A stretch of 64,000 nucleotides of DNA from Bacillus methanolicus (GCF_028888695.1 NZ_PNFF01000001.1:1621501-1685500); one strand, 5' to 3'. Shown: positions 1 through 9,449, counted from the first letter of the stretch. Notes: generated by a model not told the origin, from the sequence alone. Program-made: numbers and translations.

Positions 1-332
1 TTAACAAAAATCGATTCGTCCTGCAAATATAATATTGAAATTTTCTTTCCTTGATCCGCAACATACAGCTTGCCGTTTCCGGTTGCTTTCATTAACGAAG
101 TACCTTCACCGGTTAATGCTTTTTTGAACATTTTTCCAAGGCCATGTTCAAAAATTCCTTCCCGTTCAAACTTTATGTTTCCCCGGTAGGAAACCATTGC
201 TCCCGCTTTTGCCCAAATTTGACCGTTAACATTAATTTCTAACATTCTTGGTGTTTCAAGTTCAAATACGCCTTCCCCTTTATCCTGCTGCTTCGTTTCG
301 TTAACAAAATCATCGATCGAATACCTGCTCAC
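1..332 (-). CDS. AIM24 family protein (C-terminus beyond window)
   Basis: Reading the minus strand from a GTG at 332 gives a protein beginning MSRYSIDDFVNET, continuing with ETPRMLEINVNGQIWAKAG and ending at the window edge in YLQDESIFVN. This matches the start of the AIM24 family, beta-rich proteins related to mitochondrial Aim24; the bacterial role is not known. The start is chosen because AAAGGGTG lies just upstream at proper spacing and no upstream ATG fits. Only about 110 residues are present. No partner gene is visible downstream because the window ends. Confidence 0.72.
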   Translation of the reverse strand, partial: MSRYSIDDFVNETKQQDKGEGVFELETPRMLEINVNGQIWAKAGAMVSYRGNIKFEREGIFEHGLGKMFKKALTGEGTSLMKATGNGKLYVADQGKKISILYLQDESIFV

Positions 333-497
333 TATCGATTCACCCTTTCTATATTTGGTTTATCTCACCTTCTTCTTTGTATTTTAATACGTATTGCCGG
401 CTCAATAGTTTCATTTACGATAATTTCAATAAAAATATTCTTATTCCTTTTTGATTTTCAAATACTATTAGTTTTAAAAATATTAGAGAAAACGAAA

Positions 498-564
498 AGG
501 CTGGCTCATAACTAAGGGTCAGACCCCTCCGATCGAGGGAGTCAGACCCTTAATGAGTCAGCCT
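498..564. repeat. REP-like inverted pair (family A)
   Basis: Two inverted arms, each with GGCT-GNCTCAT and AAGGGTCAGACCC, form a long hairpin just after the mntR stop codon. The same unit recurs near 2123, 4374, 45524, 46331 and 60295. It can act as a terminator for mntR, but the recurrence marks it as a dispersed element. Confidence 0.85.
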
Positions 565-567
565 CTT

Positions 568-987
568 CTAATTTTCGTTCAATTTTTGAATTGCTCTTAA
601 TGCTTCAATTCTGCTTTCGTCTTCTTCGAAATATTGGACCAGGTCGCCGATTCGGTCAATTGCGTCCCAGCTAAGATGGTGTTCAATTCCTTCTACATCT
701 TGGTAAATGTGTTCTTCTTTCACACCGATGATACGTAATAACTGTTCCAGAAGCTCATGTCTATATACAAGGCGCTTTCCGATTTTTTTCCCTTTAGGCG
801 TTAAAACAAGCCCTCTATATTTTTCATATACAAGATATTCATCTTTATCAAGTTTTTGAATCATTTTCGTGACTGAGGAGGAATGAACGGACAGCGCTTC
901 GGCAATATCCGAAACTCTTGCGTATCCTTTTTCTTCAATTAATATATAAATTTGTTCAATATAATCCTCCATACTTGGTGTCGGCAT
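568..987 (-). CDS. mntR: Manganese-responsive transcriptional regulator MntR
   Basis: MntR is a DtxR-family dimeric repressor that binds Mn(II) and shuts off manganese uptake. The protein (139 residues) has an N-terminal winged helix (about 1-70) and a metal-binding dimerization domain. Counting from the start chosen here, D8, E11, H77, E99, E102 and H103 fall exactly on the ligands known in B. subtilis MntR, which supports the start at 987 rather than an upstream in-frame ATG at 1002. The strong site GGGAGGG lies just before ATG-987, inside the longer reading. The likely target mntABCD lies 6-10 kb away on the same strand. An AT-rich imperfect palindrome (GTTTACTATATATACATAAAC, 1025-1045) upstream could be an autoregulatory site, but this is weak. 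Confidence 0.95.
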   Translation of the reverse strand: MPTPSMEDYIEQIYILIEEKGYARVSDIAEALSVHSSSVTKMIQKLDKDEYLVYEKYRGLVLTPKGKKIGKRLVYRHELLEQLLRIIGVKEEHIYQDVEGIEHHLSWDAIDRIGDLVQYFEEDESRIEALRAIQKLNEN

Positions 988-1080
988 TCCGTACCCTCCC
1001 ATTATTAAACGATAATCAATAAAAGTTTACTATATATACATAAACAAGGCAATCCAGCTTTCTATTCCAGGTCCTTTCCT

Positions 1081-1848
1081 TTAGCCTTCGACGGTAAACG
1101 TAAAGCGGGATTGTTTCCATTGCTGTAATTCAGGCAAAAGAGATTTTTCGTTAAACACAATATTGTTATCGTTATCAATTATCAAAATGGTAGAAGCTCT
1201 TGTTCCGTATGTGCTGCTTTTGATAAAAATCGGTGATAACATTTTCTCCCACTCTCTCCCAATCCCGGTGTCCGGCAGCTCTTCTTCCGGCGCTTCTTCT
1301 GAGTCGGACAATATTGACAACAAAAGTGCTTCATCAATTATATTATTACTTATTGCTTGTGTTAGTTCTTCTTTCCCTTTTTTGATTTTTGGCCATGGCG
1401 TATCCAGCACGGCGTTGCTGAGACCGTGGATACCCGGTTCAACTTTACTGATTTCGTTAAGGATCGGTGAATAATAATAAAGTGATTCAGTATCCCCAAC
1501 CAGCAAGTTAAAGCCATTGTATAGTCCGCGATCTTGCTGTACTATTTCGAGATATTCCTTCGGTTTATCTGTACCGGTTAGAAAGTCACTAACGAGAAAA
1601 CCGCGTGATTTGGCGTCCGAACGGTCATGACCTGGAGCGCGGTAATTTGTAATCGCAGCGAAGCGCCCGGTCCGGGTAACTCCCATCCACGTTCCACCTT
1701 TCTCCAAATCGCGCCCTGCCAGTACAGAAGGATGATCATCCCAGAATGCCGCAGGAGCGGTTGGACGTTCGTAAAACTCATCCCGGTTGGCAGCCAAAAT
1801 GAGTGGGTAATCAGGATGTACACGATAAGCAAATAAAATGAGACACAC
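1081..1848 (-). CDS. NRDE (TANGO2-like) family protein
   Basis: The product begins MCLILFAYRVHPDYPLILAA and carries the NRDE signature AANRDEFYERPTAPAAFW, followed by GRDLEKGGTWMGV and TNYR. The family is related to eukaryotic TANGO2; its biochemical role is unsettled, and the Cys at position 2 resembles an N-terminal nucleophile. I place the start at the GTG at 1848, because family members start M-C-L and because GGGGGTT sits about 8 nt upstream; the in-frame ATG at 1863 would add five residues and break the N-terminal cysteine. Length is 255 residues, normal for the family. It appears to be a single-gene unit. Confidence 0.85.
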   Translation of the reverse strand: MCLILFAYRVHPDYPLILAANRDEFYERPTAPAAFWDDHPSVLAGRDLEKGGTWMGVTRTGRFAAITNYRAPGHDRSDAKSRGFLVSDFLTGTDKPKEYLEIVQQDRGLYNGFNLLVGDTESLYYYSPILNEISKVEPGIHGLSNAVLDTPWPKIKKGKEELTQAISNNIIDEALLLSILSDSEEAPEEELPDTGIGREWEKMLSPIFIKSSTYGTRASTILIIDNDNNIVFNEKSLLPELQQWKQSRFTFTVEG

Positions 1849-2030
1849 GTTATTAACCCCCAATATGAACTAGACAAATATAATGCAGCAGTAAAGTAAA
1901 ACCATTTGAAAACGCCTCAATAAAGATATTTTGAACAAGATTAACATTGTTAATCATATTCATCGCTAAATTATATCCAATAACTATTGGTATATCAAAA
2001 TATAAAGAGTTATTTAACTGGGTCTGGTTT

Positions 2031-2110
2031 TTGTGGAAAAGGGGCGAAGATACGCAAATAAAAATAGAAATGCTAACTTATCTTTAGCGAGAAACTTTTT
2101 TAGCTTTCAG
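2031..2110 (+). repeat. Dispersed repeat family C, copy 1 (short)
   Basis: A stretch starting TTGTGGAAAAGGGGCG, followed by ATACGCAAATAAAAATAGAA and a TTTAGC block, matches 59738 onward closely and the head of the copy near 15825. No reading frame is conserved between copies. The rest of the 1864-2181 gene-free interval holds only this repeat and the REP pair that follows. Confidence 0.6.
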
Positions 2111-2122
2111 TCATAATAAACA

Positions 2123-2173
2123 AAGGGTCAGACCCCTCAAGTTCAGAGGGGGTCTGACCCTTATGAGTCAGCC
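2123..2173. repeat. REP-like inverted pair (family A), terminator-like
   Basis: AAGGGTCAGACCCC and GGGGGTCTGACCCTT form a near-perfect hairpin, followed by ATGAGTCAGCCTCT, directly downstream of the topB stop codon. Same unit as at 498-564. Confidence 0.85.
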
Positions 2174-2181
2174 TCTCATTT

Positions 2182-4347
2182 TTATTCAAACAGAAATTTT
2201 ATCTTATTTTCCGACCACTCTAACTTTGCATCAAACGTCTTCTCACCTTTTTTGAATCCTTTAATCAGTTCAGTTTTTCCGTCTTTAAGAAATTTCTTTA
2301 TATTAGCCTGTGTTATCGTCTTGCCTAAAATCTTCTTAGAAATCGTAAAGTCACACTTTGTCGCAGAATAATTTGAGCAGCCATAAAAAGTTCCTTTGTC
2401 AATTACATCCCCCTCACACTTCTTACATTTTCCTACTTTTATTCCTATTGTTGTTTTCTTTTTACCTGTTTTCTGTTTCTTGAATTCCGCTAAATCATAT
2501 CCTTCAAACTTCCAAGTTTTACTTTGTTTTTTTGCATCTTCAATTAACTTAATTGCCAGCTTTTTCGCCTGTTCCATAAATTCTTTTGGAGATGCCTTAC
2601 CTTCTCCTATTTCATGCAAACGCTGCTCCCATTTAGCTGTCATTTCTGGGGAAGCCAATATACTTTCGCCTATAGACTCAATCAGCAGTTTTCCTTTATT
2701 CGTGGCAAACACTTGGTTTTTCTTTACCTCAATGTATTTTCGATCCTTCAAAACGCCGATAATTCCTGCACGCGTTGCCTCTGTTCCTAACCCTTCGGTT
2801 TGATTTAACACTTTGACAAGTTCCTCATCTTCCAAATGTTTACCGGCCGTTTTCATTAATGTAATAAGCTGGCCTTCTGTATATCGTTTAGGTGGTTGCG
2901 TCTTTCCTTCTTTGACGATTACTTTTTGAACAATTCCTTGTTCTCCTTCTTGCAAGGATGGCAAATCTTGTTCATCGTCTTCATTGCTCTTTTCATTTTG
3001 CTCACCATAAATCACTTTACGCCAGCCTTCTTGTATCTGCTCTTTTCCTTTAGAGATAAAAGCAGCCCTGCCCATTACTAATGTGTGAATGGTTGTATAA
3101 TCAAAAATTGCTTTATCATAATGCGCAGCAATTAAACGCTCTACAATCAAGTTATAGATATTTTGCTCGTCACTATATAATTTTGCCGGGTTTGTCACCT
3201 GTTCCGTCGGTATAATGGCATAATGATCTGTGACTTTTTTTTCATTAACGTAGCGTTTATTATTCATAATCGAATCAACAGGCAGAGGGAAAAATTTATT
3301 ATATTGATCTAACTGGCTTAATTTTTGAAGAATTTCTGGAAACATTGCTGCTTCTTCTTTTGTTACAAAATTTGAGTCGCTTCGGGGATAGGAAATAATT
3401 CCCTTTAAATATAATTTTTGCGCAATATCCAGTGTTTTTTGCGGAGGGTATTTAAACATCTTATTTGCTGTTGCCTGTAAAGATGATAAATTAAAGAAAT
3501 ATGGGGGTTGAAACTCTTTTCGTTCTTTCTCAACCGATTGGATTTCTGCCGGCTTCCCTTCACAAAACTGAGCAATCTTTTCAGCCATTTCTTTTTCTTT
3601 CAATCGCGTTTCTCCATCTTTATGCCACTTGCCCATATATCGTTTTCCATTCATATGAAAAGTGGCGGCCACTTCCCAAAAAAGTTCTGATTTAAAGTTT
3701 TCAATTTCTTTTTCCCTTTTTACAATAAGCGCAAGTGTCGGCGTTTGAACACGTCCTGTCGAAAACACATCAGAAATGCCTTTTTGGTGTAGCAGAAGTG
3801 TATAAGCACGCGAAGCATTCATTCCGACAAGCCAATCTGCACACGCTCTGCTGAGCGCTTCATAATAAATGTTTCTCGTTTGCGATTCATCCAATAAATT
3901 TTCAAATCCTTTTATTACAGCCTTTGGGGTTAAGGAAGAAATCCAAAGACGCTTCATTTTTTTATTATTTTTGCACTGGGAAAGGATAATCCTGATAATC
4001 GCTTCTCCTTCCCTCTCCGCGTCGCCCCCGATAATAATTTCAGAAACATCCTTTCGATGAACAAGTTCTTTTATAATTTTAAACTGTTTCCACTTCGCCT
4101 TTAATACACGATGTTGAAAACGATCCGGGATAATGGGCAGCGTTTCCAGCGACCATTTCTTCCACTTTTGATCATAATCTTCCGGTGGAACCAGCTCACA
4201 TAAATGGCCAATTGCCCAAGTCAATAACGCGCCGTTAGGAAAAATATGATTGGGTGCTATTTCTAAATAACCATCCTTTTTCTTAAAAGAGAAAGGAGCT
4301 GCCAATTTTAAACCTTGATCAGGCTTTTCTGCAATAATTAACTTCAT
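2182..4347 (-). CDS. topB: DNA topoisomerase III
   Basis: TopB is a type IA topoisomerase that decatenates and relaxes DNA. The 721-residue protein has the N-terminal TOPRIM domain (MKLIIAEKPDQ; acidic GGDAEREGE around 107-115), the FSTGRVQTPTLALIVKREKE motif near 195-214, and the catalytic tyrosine in ISYPRSDSN (Tyr320 by my count). A C-terminal Cys-rich zinc region (CKKC...C...C) sits near residues 635-665. AGGAGATTTAT precedes the ATG. Length matches Firmicute TopB. It is flanked by REP-like units on both sides and seems monocistronic. Confidence 0.96.
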   Translation of the reverse strand: MKLIIAEKPDQGLKLAAPFSFKKKDGYLEIAPNHIFPNGALLTWAIGHLCELVPPEDYDQKWKKWSLETLPIIPDRFQHRVLKAKWKQFKIIKELVHRKDVSEIIIGGDAEREGEAIIRIILSQCKNNKKMKRLWISSLTPKAVIKGFENLLDESQTRNIYYEALSRACADWLVGMNASRAYTLLLHQKGISDVFSTGRVQTPTLALIVKREKEIENFKSELFWEVAATFHMNGKRYMGKWHKDGETRLKEKEMAEKIAQFCEGKPAEIQSVEKERKEFQPPYFFNLSSLQATANKMFKYPPQKTLDIAQKLYLKGIISYPRSDSNFVTKEEAAMFPEILQKLSQLDQYNKFFPLPVDSIMNNKRYVNEKKVTDHYAIIPTEQVTNPAKLYSDEQNIYNLIVERLIAAHYDKAIFDYTTIHTLVMGRAAFISKGKEQIQEGWRKVIYGEQNEKSNEDDEQDLPSLQEGEQGIVQKVIVKEGKTQPPKRYTEGQLITLMKTAGKHLEDEELVKVLNQTEGLGTEATRAGIIGVLKDRKYIEVKKNQVFATNKGKLLIESIGESILASPEMTAKWEQRLHEIGEGKASPKEFMEQAKKLAIKLIEDAKKQSKTWKFEGYDLAEFKKQKTGKKKTTIGIKVGKCKKCEGDVIDKGTFYGCSNYSATKCDFTISKKILGKTITQANIKKFLKDGKTELIKGFKKGEKTFDAKLEWSENKIKFLFE

Positions 4348-4373
4348 ATAAATCTCCTAAGCTCATAAACTTT

Positions 4374-4410
4374 CCAGGGTCCGGCCCTTTGCTATAGAGT
4401 CAGCCCCATA
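4374..4410. repeat. REP-like single unit (family A), degenerate
   Basis: CCAGGGTCCGGCCCTTTGCT and AGAGTCAGCCCC form the reverse-strand version of the family A unit upstream of topB. The remaining gene-free interval 4411-4631 is AT-rich with a short GGCGAGC-type inverted repeat; I see no gene in it. Confidence 0.65.
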
Positions 4411-4631
4411 AACTGCATCGCCGTTGAAATGGCGAGCTTCGGATTCCCTGTTCAAAGGGAATATATGTTCCTATTTATATTTTACCATAATACAATAAAA
4501 ATTGAACAAGATATTTTCAGCTTTATCCAATAAAGCGTTCTATCATTTCCCCATTGAAATGAGAGAGGATTTCCACACACTTACCTAATAAACGAATAAC
4601 ATGAAAAGCACTTACTATTATTATTGAACGT

Positions 4632-4664
4632 AAAAAGAACCAACACCTAAACGGTATTGGCTCC
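4632..4664 (-). terminator. Terminator of the glcD-like gene
   Basis: On the minus strand, GGAGCCAATACC, a short loop and GGTGTTGGTTCTTTTT form a stem with a T-run just downstream of the FAD-oxidase stop codon. Confidence 0.75.
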
Positions 4665-4675
4665 AAACCTTTTAT

Positions 4676-6061
4676 CTACAGTTTTTTAGAGGCTTTCGGA
4701 ATCGGCAGAACCTTTCCCGGGTTTAAAATATTTAACGGATCAAGGGTTTGTTTAATGCGGGTCATAATATTAACAGCAGAACCGTGTTCCTGTATCTGGT
4801 ATTTTCTTTTCCCAACTCCAACCCCGTGTTCGCCGGTACATGTTCCTCCCCGGCTCAATGCATATTCCACCAATCTGGCATTAAACTTTTCCGCTCGGGA
4901 CATTTCGCCGGCATCTTCCGGATTAAACATCACTAAAGCATGATAATTTCCATCCCCAATGTGGCCGAGCAGCGCCCCGTCCAATCCTGATTCATCCAGC
5001 TCGTGCCTCGCTAGTTTCACTGCATCTGCAAGTTCAGTTAGTGGGACACAAACATCTGTAGCCATCATCTTTTTACCTGGTGAACCATGGAGGAAAGCAT
5101 ATGCGAGATTGTGGCGGGCTTCCCATAATTGGGCACGTGCTTTCGTCTCTGTCTCAAACGCCCACTCACTGCATTCTTCCTGTACGGCCAGTTCCTTTGC
5201 GAGTTCAACGTCCTGTACAAGACCTGCTTTATTCCCGTGGAACTCTAAGAACAGTGTAGGCTCTTCCTTGTAGTCTCTGTCAAACTGCCGGTTTATCTGA
5301 CGAATCGAGCGTGCATCGACCAGTTCTACCCTGGCGACAGGGATGCCGGCTCCAAGAATGGAGACAGCCGTATTTACCGCCTGTTCTACAGTCGGAAAGG
5401 AAGCTCGTGCCGCCACAATTTCCTCGGGAATTCCATGCACCCGCAGCACCAGTTCGGTAAAAATACCGAGCGTACCTTCTGAACCTACGAACAAACCAGT
5501 CAAGTTATATCCGGAAGACGATTTAGCCGAAAGTCCGCCGGTGCGGATGATCTCCCCGTCTGCTAAGACTACTTCAAGATCTCTCACTTGATCCCGCATG
5601 ACACCATAACGGACCGAAGTCGTTCCGCTTGCATTCGTTGCTGCCATTCCTCCTAACGTAGCGTCTGCTCCAGGGTCTACCGGGAAGAATAGCCCGTATT
5701 TTTTCAGCTCCTTATTGACTTGTGAACGTGTAACACCCGGCTGGACTCTGACAAGAAAATCCCTTGGCCGCACTTCTAATACTTTGTTCATTCGTTGAAA
5801 ATCGAGGGAGATTCCCCCTTGATAAGGAATGACGTGCCCTTCCAGGCTAGTTCCCAAACCAAATGGGACAACCGGAACTTTATTCGTGCAGGCAAATTTC
5901 ATCACCTTGCTTACATCCTCCGTTGATTCAGGAAAAACAACAACATCAGGAAGATGAGGCGTATGGTATGATTCATCTTTGCTGTGCTGCTCTAAAATTG
6001 TTTCATTAACCGTTACCTGGTCTTTTGATAATATTTTTTGCAATTCCTCATGCAAATTCAT
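4676..6061 (-). CDS. FAD-linked oxidase, D-lactate/glycolate dehydrogenase type (GlcD-like)
   Basis: The 461-residue protein has the PCMH FAD-binding fold (about 35-215; VVPFGLGTSLEGH and DPGADATLGGMAATNASGT) and a C-terminal FAD-oxidase domain with GALLGHIGDGNYH and TCTGEHGVGVGK, the metal/substrate region of D-2-hydroxyacid dehydrogenases. It should oxidise D-lactate, glycolate or a similar 2-hydroxyacid; the exact substrate is not deducible. No GlcE/GlcF Fe-S partner is adjacent, so it resembles stand-alone LDHD-type enzymes. GGAGG lies about 9 nt before the ATG. It ends in its own terminator. Confidence 0.9.
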   Translation of the reverse strand: MNLHEELQKILSKDQVTVNETILEQHSKDESYHTPHLPDVVVFPESTEDVSKVMKFACTNKVPVVPFGLGTSLEGHVIPYQGGISLDFQRMNKVLEVRPRDFLVRVQPGVTRSQVNKELKKYGLFFPVDPGADATLGGMAATNASGTTSVRYGVMRDQVRDLEVVLADGEIIRTGGLSAKSSSGYNLTGLFVGSEGTLGIFTELVLRVHGIPEEIVAARASFPTVEQAVNTAVSILGAGIPVARVELVDARSIRQINRQFDRDYKEEPTLFLEFHGNKAGLVQDVELAKELAVQEECSEWAFETETKARAQLWEARHNLAYAFLHGSPGKKMMATDVCVPLTELADAVKLARHELDESGLDGALLGHIGDGNYHALVMFNPEDAGEMSRAEKFNARLVEYALSRGGTCTGEHGVGVGKRKYQIQEHGSAVNIMTRIKQTLDPLNILNPGKVLPIPKASKKL

Positions 6062-6183
6062 ATGTACCGTCCTCCAATGACTCCTGTCTCTCTTCTATCA
6101 TTATCTTAGCCTGCGATCCAAGGAAAGACAATACAAATTCTAAATATTCAGACTTAAGGGTTTCCGCATTTAGAAAGATTTTT

Positions 6184-6218
6184 TTAAAAAATAGCCAACC
6201 GGAAAATCCGGCTGACTA
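6184..6218 (-). terminator. Terminator after the small membrane protein gene
   Basis: On the minus strand, AGCCGGATTTTCCGGTTGGCT is followed by ATTTTTTAAAAAAA right after the stop codon. Confidence 0.7.
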
Positions 6219-6220
6219 TA

Positions 6221-6733
6221 CTAGCCTTTTATGTATTTTTCGATCAAATGTCCTGTTATACCGCCAATAACTCCTAAAAGAAGTCCGTTAAAAACAGGAC
6301 TAATAAAAACTTCAAAAAATCGGACGTCAGCAAGGAAATGGGGATGGCAAGCGACACCAATATTCATACCAATTACTAATCCAAAACAAAATCCAGTTAA
6401 ATCTGTTTTCTTGGGAGGCTCTTTCCCTTTTCTCTGATAATTATGGATGATCGCTTTGTTATAGGCTTGCCACATTGAAAAACCATAAATAGACGGATAA
6501 AAAATTCCCCATTGATAACTAACAACATCATGAGCCATTTGGAACTTACCATGAAAAGAATGAAGAATCGACACATTCAATTTAGATAGCACATTGACCA
6601 TACCTTCACACAACAAAAGCACCGTTCCAAAAATATATTGTTCGTTATAGAACTGACCAAAACCGCACATCATTACTGACCATAATAAAGCTGCAATTGG
6701 AGATTTATACTCATGAAGTTTTCTGGCTTCCAT
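6221..6733 (-). CDS. Small multi-pass membrane protein, function unknown
   Basis: The 170-residue protein has hydrophobic segments near 14-32 (PIAALLWSVMMCGFGQFYN), 36-52, 117-135 and 147-165, with a positively charged loop (YQRKGKEPPKK) near 100-110. The GQFYNEQYIFG segment is reminiscent of the TM2-type GxFYxG turn, but the rest does not fit a family I recognise. AAAGGTT precedes the ATG. It is monocistronic with a good terminator. I assign no function. Confidence 0.7.
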   Translation of the reverse strand: MEARKLHEYKSPIAALLWSVMMCGFGQFYNEQYIFGTVLLLCEGMVNVLSKLNVSILHSFHGKFQMAHDVVSYQWGIFYPSIYGFSMWQAYNKAIIHNYQRKGKEPPKKTDLTGFCFGLVIGMNIGVACHPHFLADVRFFEVFISPVFNGLLLGVIGGITGHLIEKYIKG

Positions 6734-6867
6734 TGTTGAACCTTTCTAAACATCAAGTAATAATTAAGGGGGTAATATTATTTCCTATTAATAGAAAATA
6801 ATACCAATGACAGCGGTTTAATTACTGTCAAATTGTACGTTTTTATAAAAAATTGGCAAAAAAAAAA

Positions 6868-6913
6868 TGAACTCCCCCAGCTGCATTTAGCTTTGATGTG
6901 GGGTGGAGTTCAC
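6868..6913 (-). terminator. Terminator of the mntABCD operon
   Basis: On the minus strand, GTGAACTCCACCCC and GGGGGAGTTCAT form a strong stem followed by a run of Ts. The stem overlaps the last codons and stop of mntD. Confidence 0.85.
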
Positions 6914-7768
6914 TGATAATTTTTTAGAAATAATTCCTTTTCGAGGTGTGAATAAGAAAACAGCAAAGAAGATCAGCCCATTTACTGTTGCCATACTGCC
7001 TGATATCGAAACATCCAGCCAGCTGGCCGCATAATAGCCCGTAATTGCAGAAAACACGCCAATGACCGCACTGAGAACAAGCATGACGCTAAGCTTATCG
7101 GTTAAAAGGTATGCGGATGCGCCCGGGGCAATCAGCATCGCCACAACAAGAATGGCGCCGACACTGTCAAACGATGCAACTGTTGTTACAGAAACCATTC
7201 CCATTAACAAATAGTGAATCAATAGAACCGGAATACCAATCGCAGCTGCCATTTGCGGATCAAATGTTGTAATTTTAAGTTCTTTATAAAATAAGAGAAT
7301 AAAGATAAGATTAATGATGAAAACTGTTCCCAGCATAAGAAATGCCTTAGGCACTTCGGGAAGAAAGCCGATCTTCACCACGTCCCATGGTACAAAAGTA
7401 ATTTCTCCCATAAGCGCATGGTCGACATCTAAATGGACATTATCGGCAAAAATTGTGATAAGAATGACACCGACTGCAAACAAAAATGTAAACACAACAC
7501 CGATTGAAGCGTCCTCTTGAATTCCGCTGCTGTGTAAAAGCTGAACAAAAAATGCCGTTAACAACCCGACTGCTGCAGCCCCGATCAACATATAAAACCC
7601 GTTCATACTCTGGCTGACTAAAAAAGCCGTGACAATCCCCAGCAATACAGTATGGCTGATCGCGTCTGCCAGCATGGCCAGTTTTCGCAAAATGAGGAAG
7701 CAGCCAGTGATGCCGCAATTTACTCCGACAAGAGATCCGACAATTAGAATCCACAATTCATAGTTCAT
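6887..7768 (-). CDS. mntD: Manganese ABC transporter permease MntD
   Basis: An ABC-3 family integral membrane permease of 293 residues with eight or so hydrophobic segments, starting MNYELWILIVGSLVGVNCG. The segment LAMLADAISHTVLLGI is the conserved ABC-3 motif (GDAxxH type) thought to contact the ATPase. It overlaps mntC by 11 nt, indicating translational coupling. With MntC it would form the membrane channel for Mn(II) import. Assignment to Mn rather than Zn rests on sequence resemblance and on the MntR-like operator upstream of the operon. Confidence 0.92.
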   Translation of the reverse strand: MNYELWILIVGSLVGVNCGITGCFLILRKLAMLADAISHTVLLGIVTAFLVSQSMNGFYMLIGAAAVGLLTAFFVQLLHSSGIQEDASIGVVFTFLFAVGVILITIFADNVHLDVDHALMGEITFVPWDVVKIGFLPEVPKAFLMLGTVFIINLIFILLFYKELKITTFDPQMAAAIGIPVLLIHYLLMGMVSVTTVASFDSVGAILVVAMLIAPGASAYLLTDKLSVMLVLSAVIGVFSAITGYYAASWLDVSISGSMATVNGLIFFAVFLFTPRKGIISKKLSVNSTPHQS

Positions 7769-8690
7769 GAGATTCCCTGCCCTTCAAGTGGAGTTCTTTC
7801 CTTATTTGCCTGTTATACATCATCATTTTTATCCCTTTTGTTACAAGCCCTCTTTCCGGAGCAAACAGCATCGAAATAAGGAAAAGAATTGTTGCTGTAA
7901 CGACGATGAATGGTCCTGTCGGCAAGCCTTCTCCAAGAGTGCTCATAATTGTGCCTGAAATTCCTGATAATGCCCCAAAAAATCCTGAGATCACAATCAT
8001 TTTTCCAAGCGAATTCGTCCAGTAACGGGCCGCAATTGCAGGGGTAATCAGCATGGATGCCATTAAGATAACGCCGACCGCTTGAATTCCGACTACAACA
8101 GCAGCAACTAAAAGGGATAAAAAGGTAAAGTTTAGAAACCTTGTCGGGAGTCCAAGTCCTTTTGCAAAATCAGGATCGAATGTTAAAACTTTTAATTCTT
8201 TAAAAAGAAGAGTTGTCACGATGATTAAGACTGCTGCAGCTCCGGTCATCAGCATGACATCATTTCCTGTTAATGATGCCGCCTGGCCGAAAATAAAATC
8301 GTCAAGACCGCTTTTATTGCCTGAACCTGTTTGTGATACTTTTGTTAGAAGCACAATCCCGAAACCAAAAAATACCGAAAGAACGAGACAAATTGCTGTA
8401 TCTTCTTTTAAGATCGTGCTTGAAGTTATGATTTGAATACAATATGCTGCCAAAAGCCCGGAAATCGTTGCCCCAATCAGCAAGGCTGTCATCGATTTTT
8501 CTCCAGTAAGCAGGAATGCTATGCAGATTCCCGGTAAAGCTGCGTGAGCCACTGCATCGCCTACTAAACTTTGCTTTCTCAGTAGAGCAAAGCTTCCAAG
8601 TACACCGCTGGCAATGCCAAGAAGCATTGTTCCAAGAAGAACCCATTGCATATTGGCATCAGAAAGAATCATAGCGATTATGTCTTTCAT
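7758..8690 (-). CDS. mntC: Manganese ABC transporter permease MntC
   Basis: The second ABC-3 permease, 310 residues, with the motif SLVGDAVAHAALPGICIAFLL near 36-56 and multiple transmembrane helices. It is shorter than the roughly 435-residue B. subtilis MntC, which has an extra C-terminal region; here the protein ends soon after the membrane part (YNRQIRKELHLKGRESHEL). GGTGAGAAG precedes the ATG, 9 nt after the mntB stop. Acts in the membrane as a heterodimer with MntD. Confidence 0.92.
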   Translation of the reverse strand: MKDIIAMILSDANMQWVLLGTMLLGIASGVLGSFALLRKQSLVGDAVAHAALPGICIAFLLTGEKSMTALLIGATISGLLAAYCIQIITSSTILKEDTAICLVLSVFFGFGIVLLTKVSQTGSGNKSGLDDFIFGQAASLTGNDVMLMTGAAAVLIIVTTLLFKELKVLTFDPDFAKGLGLPTRFLNFTFLSLLVAAVVVGIQAVGVILMASMLITPAIAARYWTNSLGKMIVISGFFGALSGISGTIMSTLGEGLPTGPFIVVTATILFLISMLFAPERGLVTKGIKMMMYNRQIRKELHLKGRESHEL

Positions 8691-8699
8691 CTTCTCACC

Positions 8700-9449
8700 T
8701 CACTTTTGTTCAGCTATTAGCTTATCTTTTTCAAGGAAGGCTAATCTTCCCCCATATGTTCGATGAAGATTTTCTAACGTAAAGACTTCCTCCGTCGGGC
8801 CAGCTGCAATTGTTCTCATATTCAAAAGCATCACCCAGTCGAAATATTCCTTGACGGTTTGCAAGTCGTGATGAACGACTAGCACTGTTTTTCCTTGTTT
8901 TTTTAATTCATTTAACAGTGCGATGATCGCCTTTTCTGTCGCTGCGTCAACTCCGGCAAATGGTTCATCCATAAAATAAATTTTTGCGTCCTGAAGAAGC
9001 GCCCTCGCCAAAAACACTCTTTGCTGCTGTCCTCCGGAAAGCTGGCTTATTTGCCGGTCTTCATAATTCTCCATTCCAACTTTTCTTAAACATTCTCTTG
9101 CGAGAGAAATGTCTTTTTTTCCGGGCCTTTTAAACCATCCTATATATCCATAGCGGCCCATTAACACGACATCGAGAACATTTGTTGGAAAATCCCAATC
9201 GACCGAACCGCGCTGAGGAACATACCCGACAAGTCTGTCTTTCGGACGGTATTGTTTTCCATAAATTTCAATTTCACCTGAAATCTTTGGAATTAGCCCG
9301 AGTGTTGCTTTAATGAAAGTAGATTTCCCGGCTCCATTAGGACCGATAATGCCAATAAGTTTCCCGTCCGGAGCTTCAAAGTTAACATCCTTTAAAACCG
9401 TTTTCTTTTGATAGGCAACTGTTAAGTTCTTTACTTTTAGAGGCTTCAT
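8700..9449 (-). CDS. mntB: Manganese ABC transporter ATP-binding protein MntB
   Basis: A 249-residue ABC ATPase with Walker [10 protein letters not shown] (about 36-44), signature LSGGQQQR, Walker B IYFMDEPF and an H-loop VVHHD. It powers uptake through MntC/MntD on the cytoplasmic face. GGAGAGG lies upstream of the ATG and the gene starts 14 nt after the mntA stop, within the operon mntA-B-C-D. Confidence 0.95.
   Translation of the reverse strand: MKPLKVKNLTVAYQKKTVLKDVNFEAPDGKLIGIIGPNGAGKSTFIKATLGLIPKISGEIEIYGKQYRPKDRLVGYVPQRGSVDWDFPTNVLDVVLMGRYGYIGWFKRPGKKDISLARECLRKVGMENYEDRQISQLSGGQQQRVFLARALLQDAKIYFMDEPFAGVDAATEKAIIALLNELKKQGKTVLVVHHDLQTVKEYFDWVMLLNMRTIAAGPTEEVFTLENLHRTYGGRLAFLEKDKLIAEQK

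Noticed and set aside
4959-5273. Long plus-strand frame opposite the GlcD-like gene
   Set aside because: Ser/Ala-rich shadow of a well-supported gene; no ribosome site.
6768-6804. GGTAATATTATT / AATAATACC hairpin upstream of the small membrane gene as a mobile element
   Set aside because: Single copy in the window and AT-rich; could be chance or a leader hairpin.
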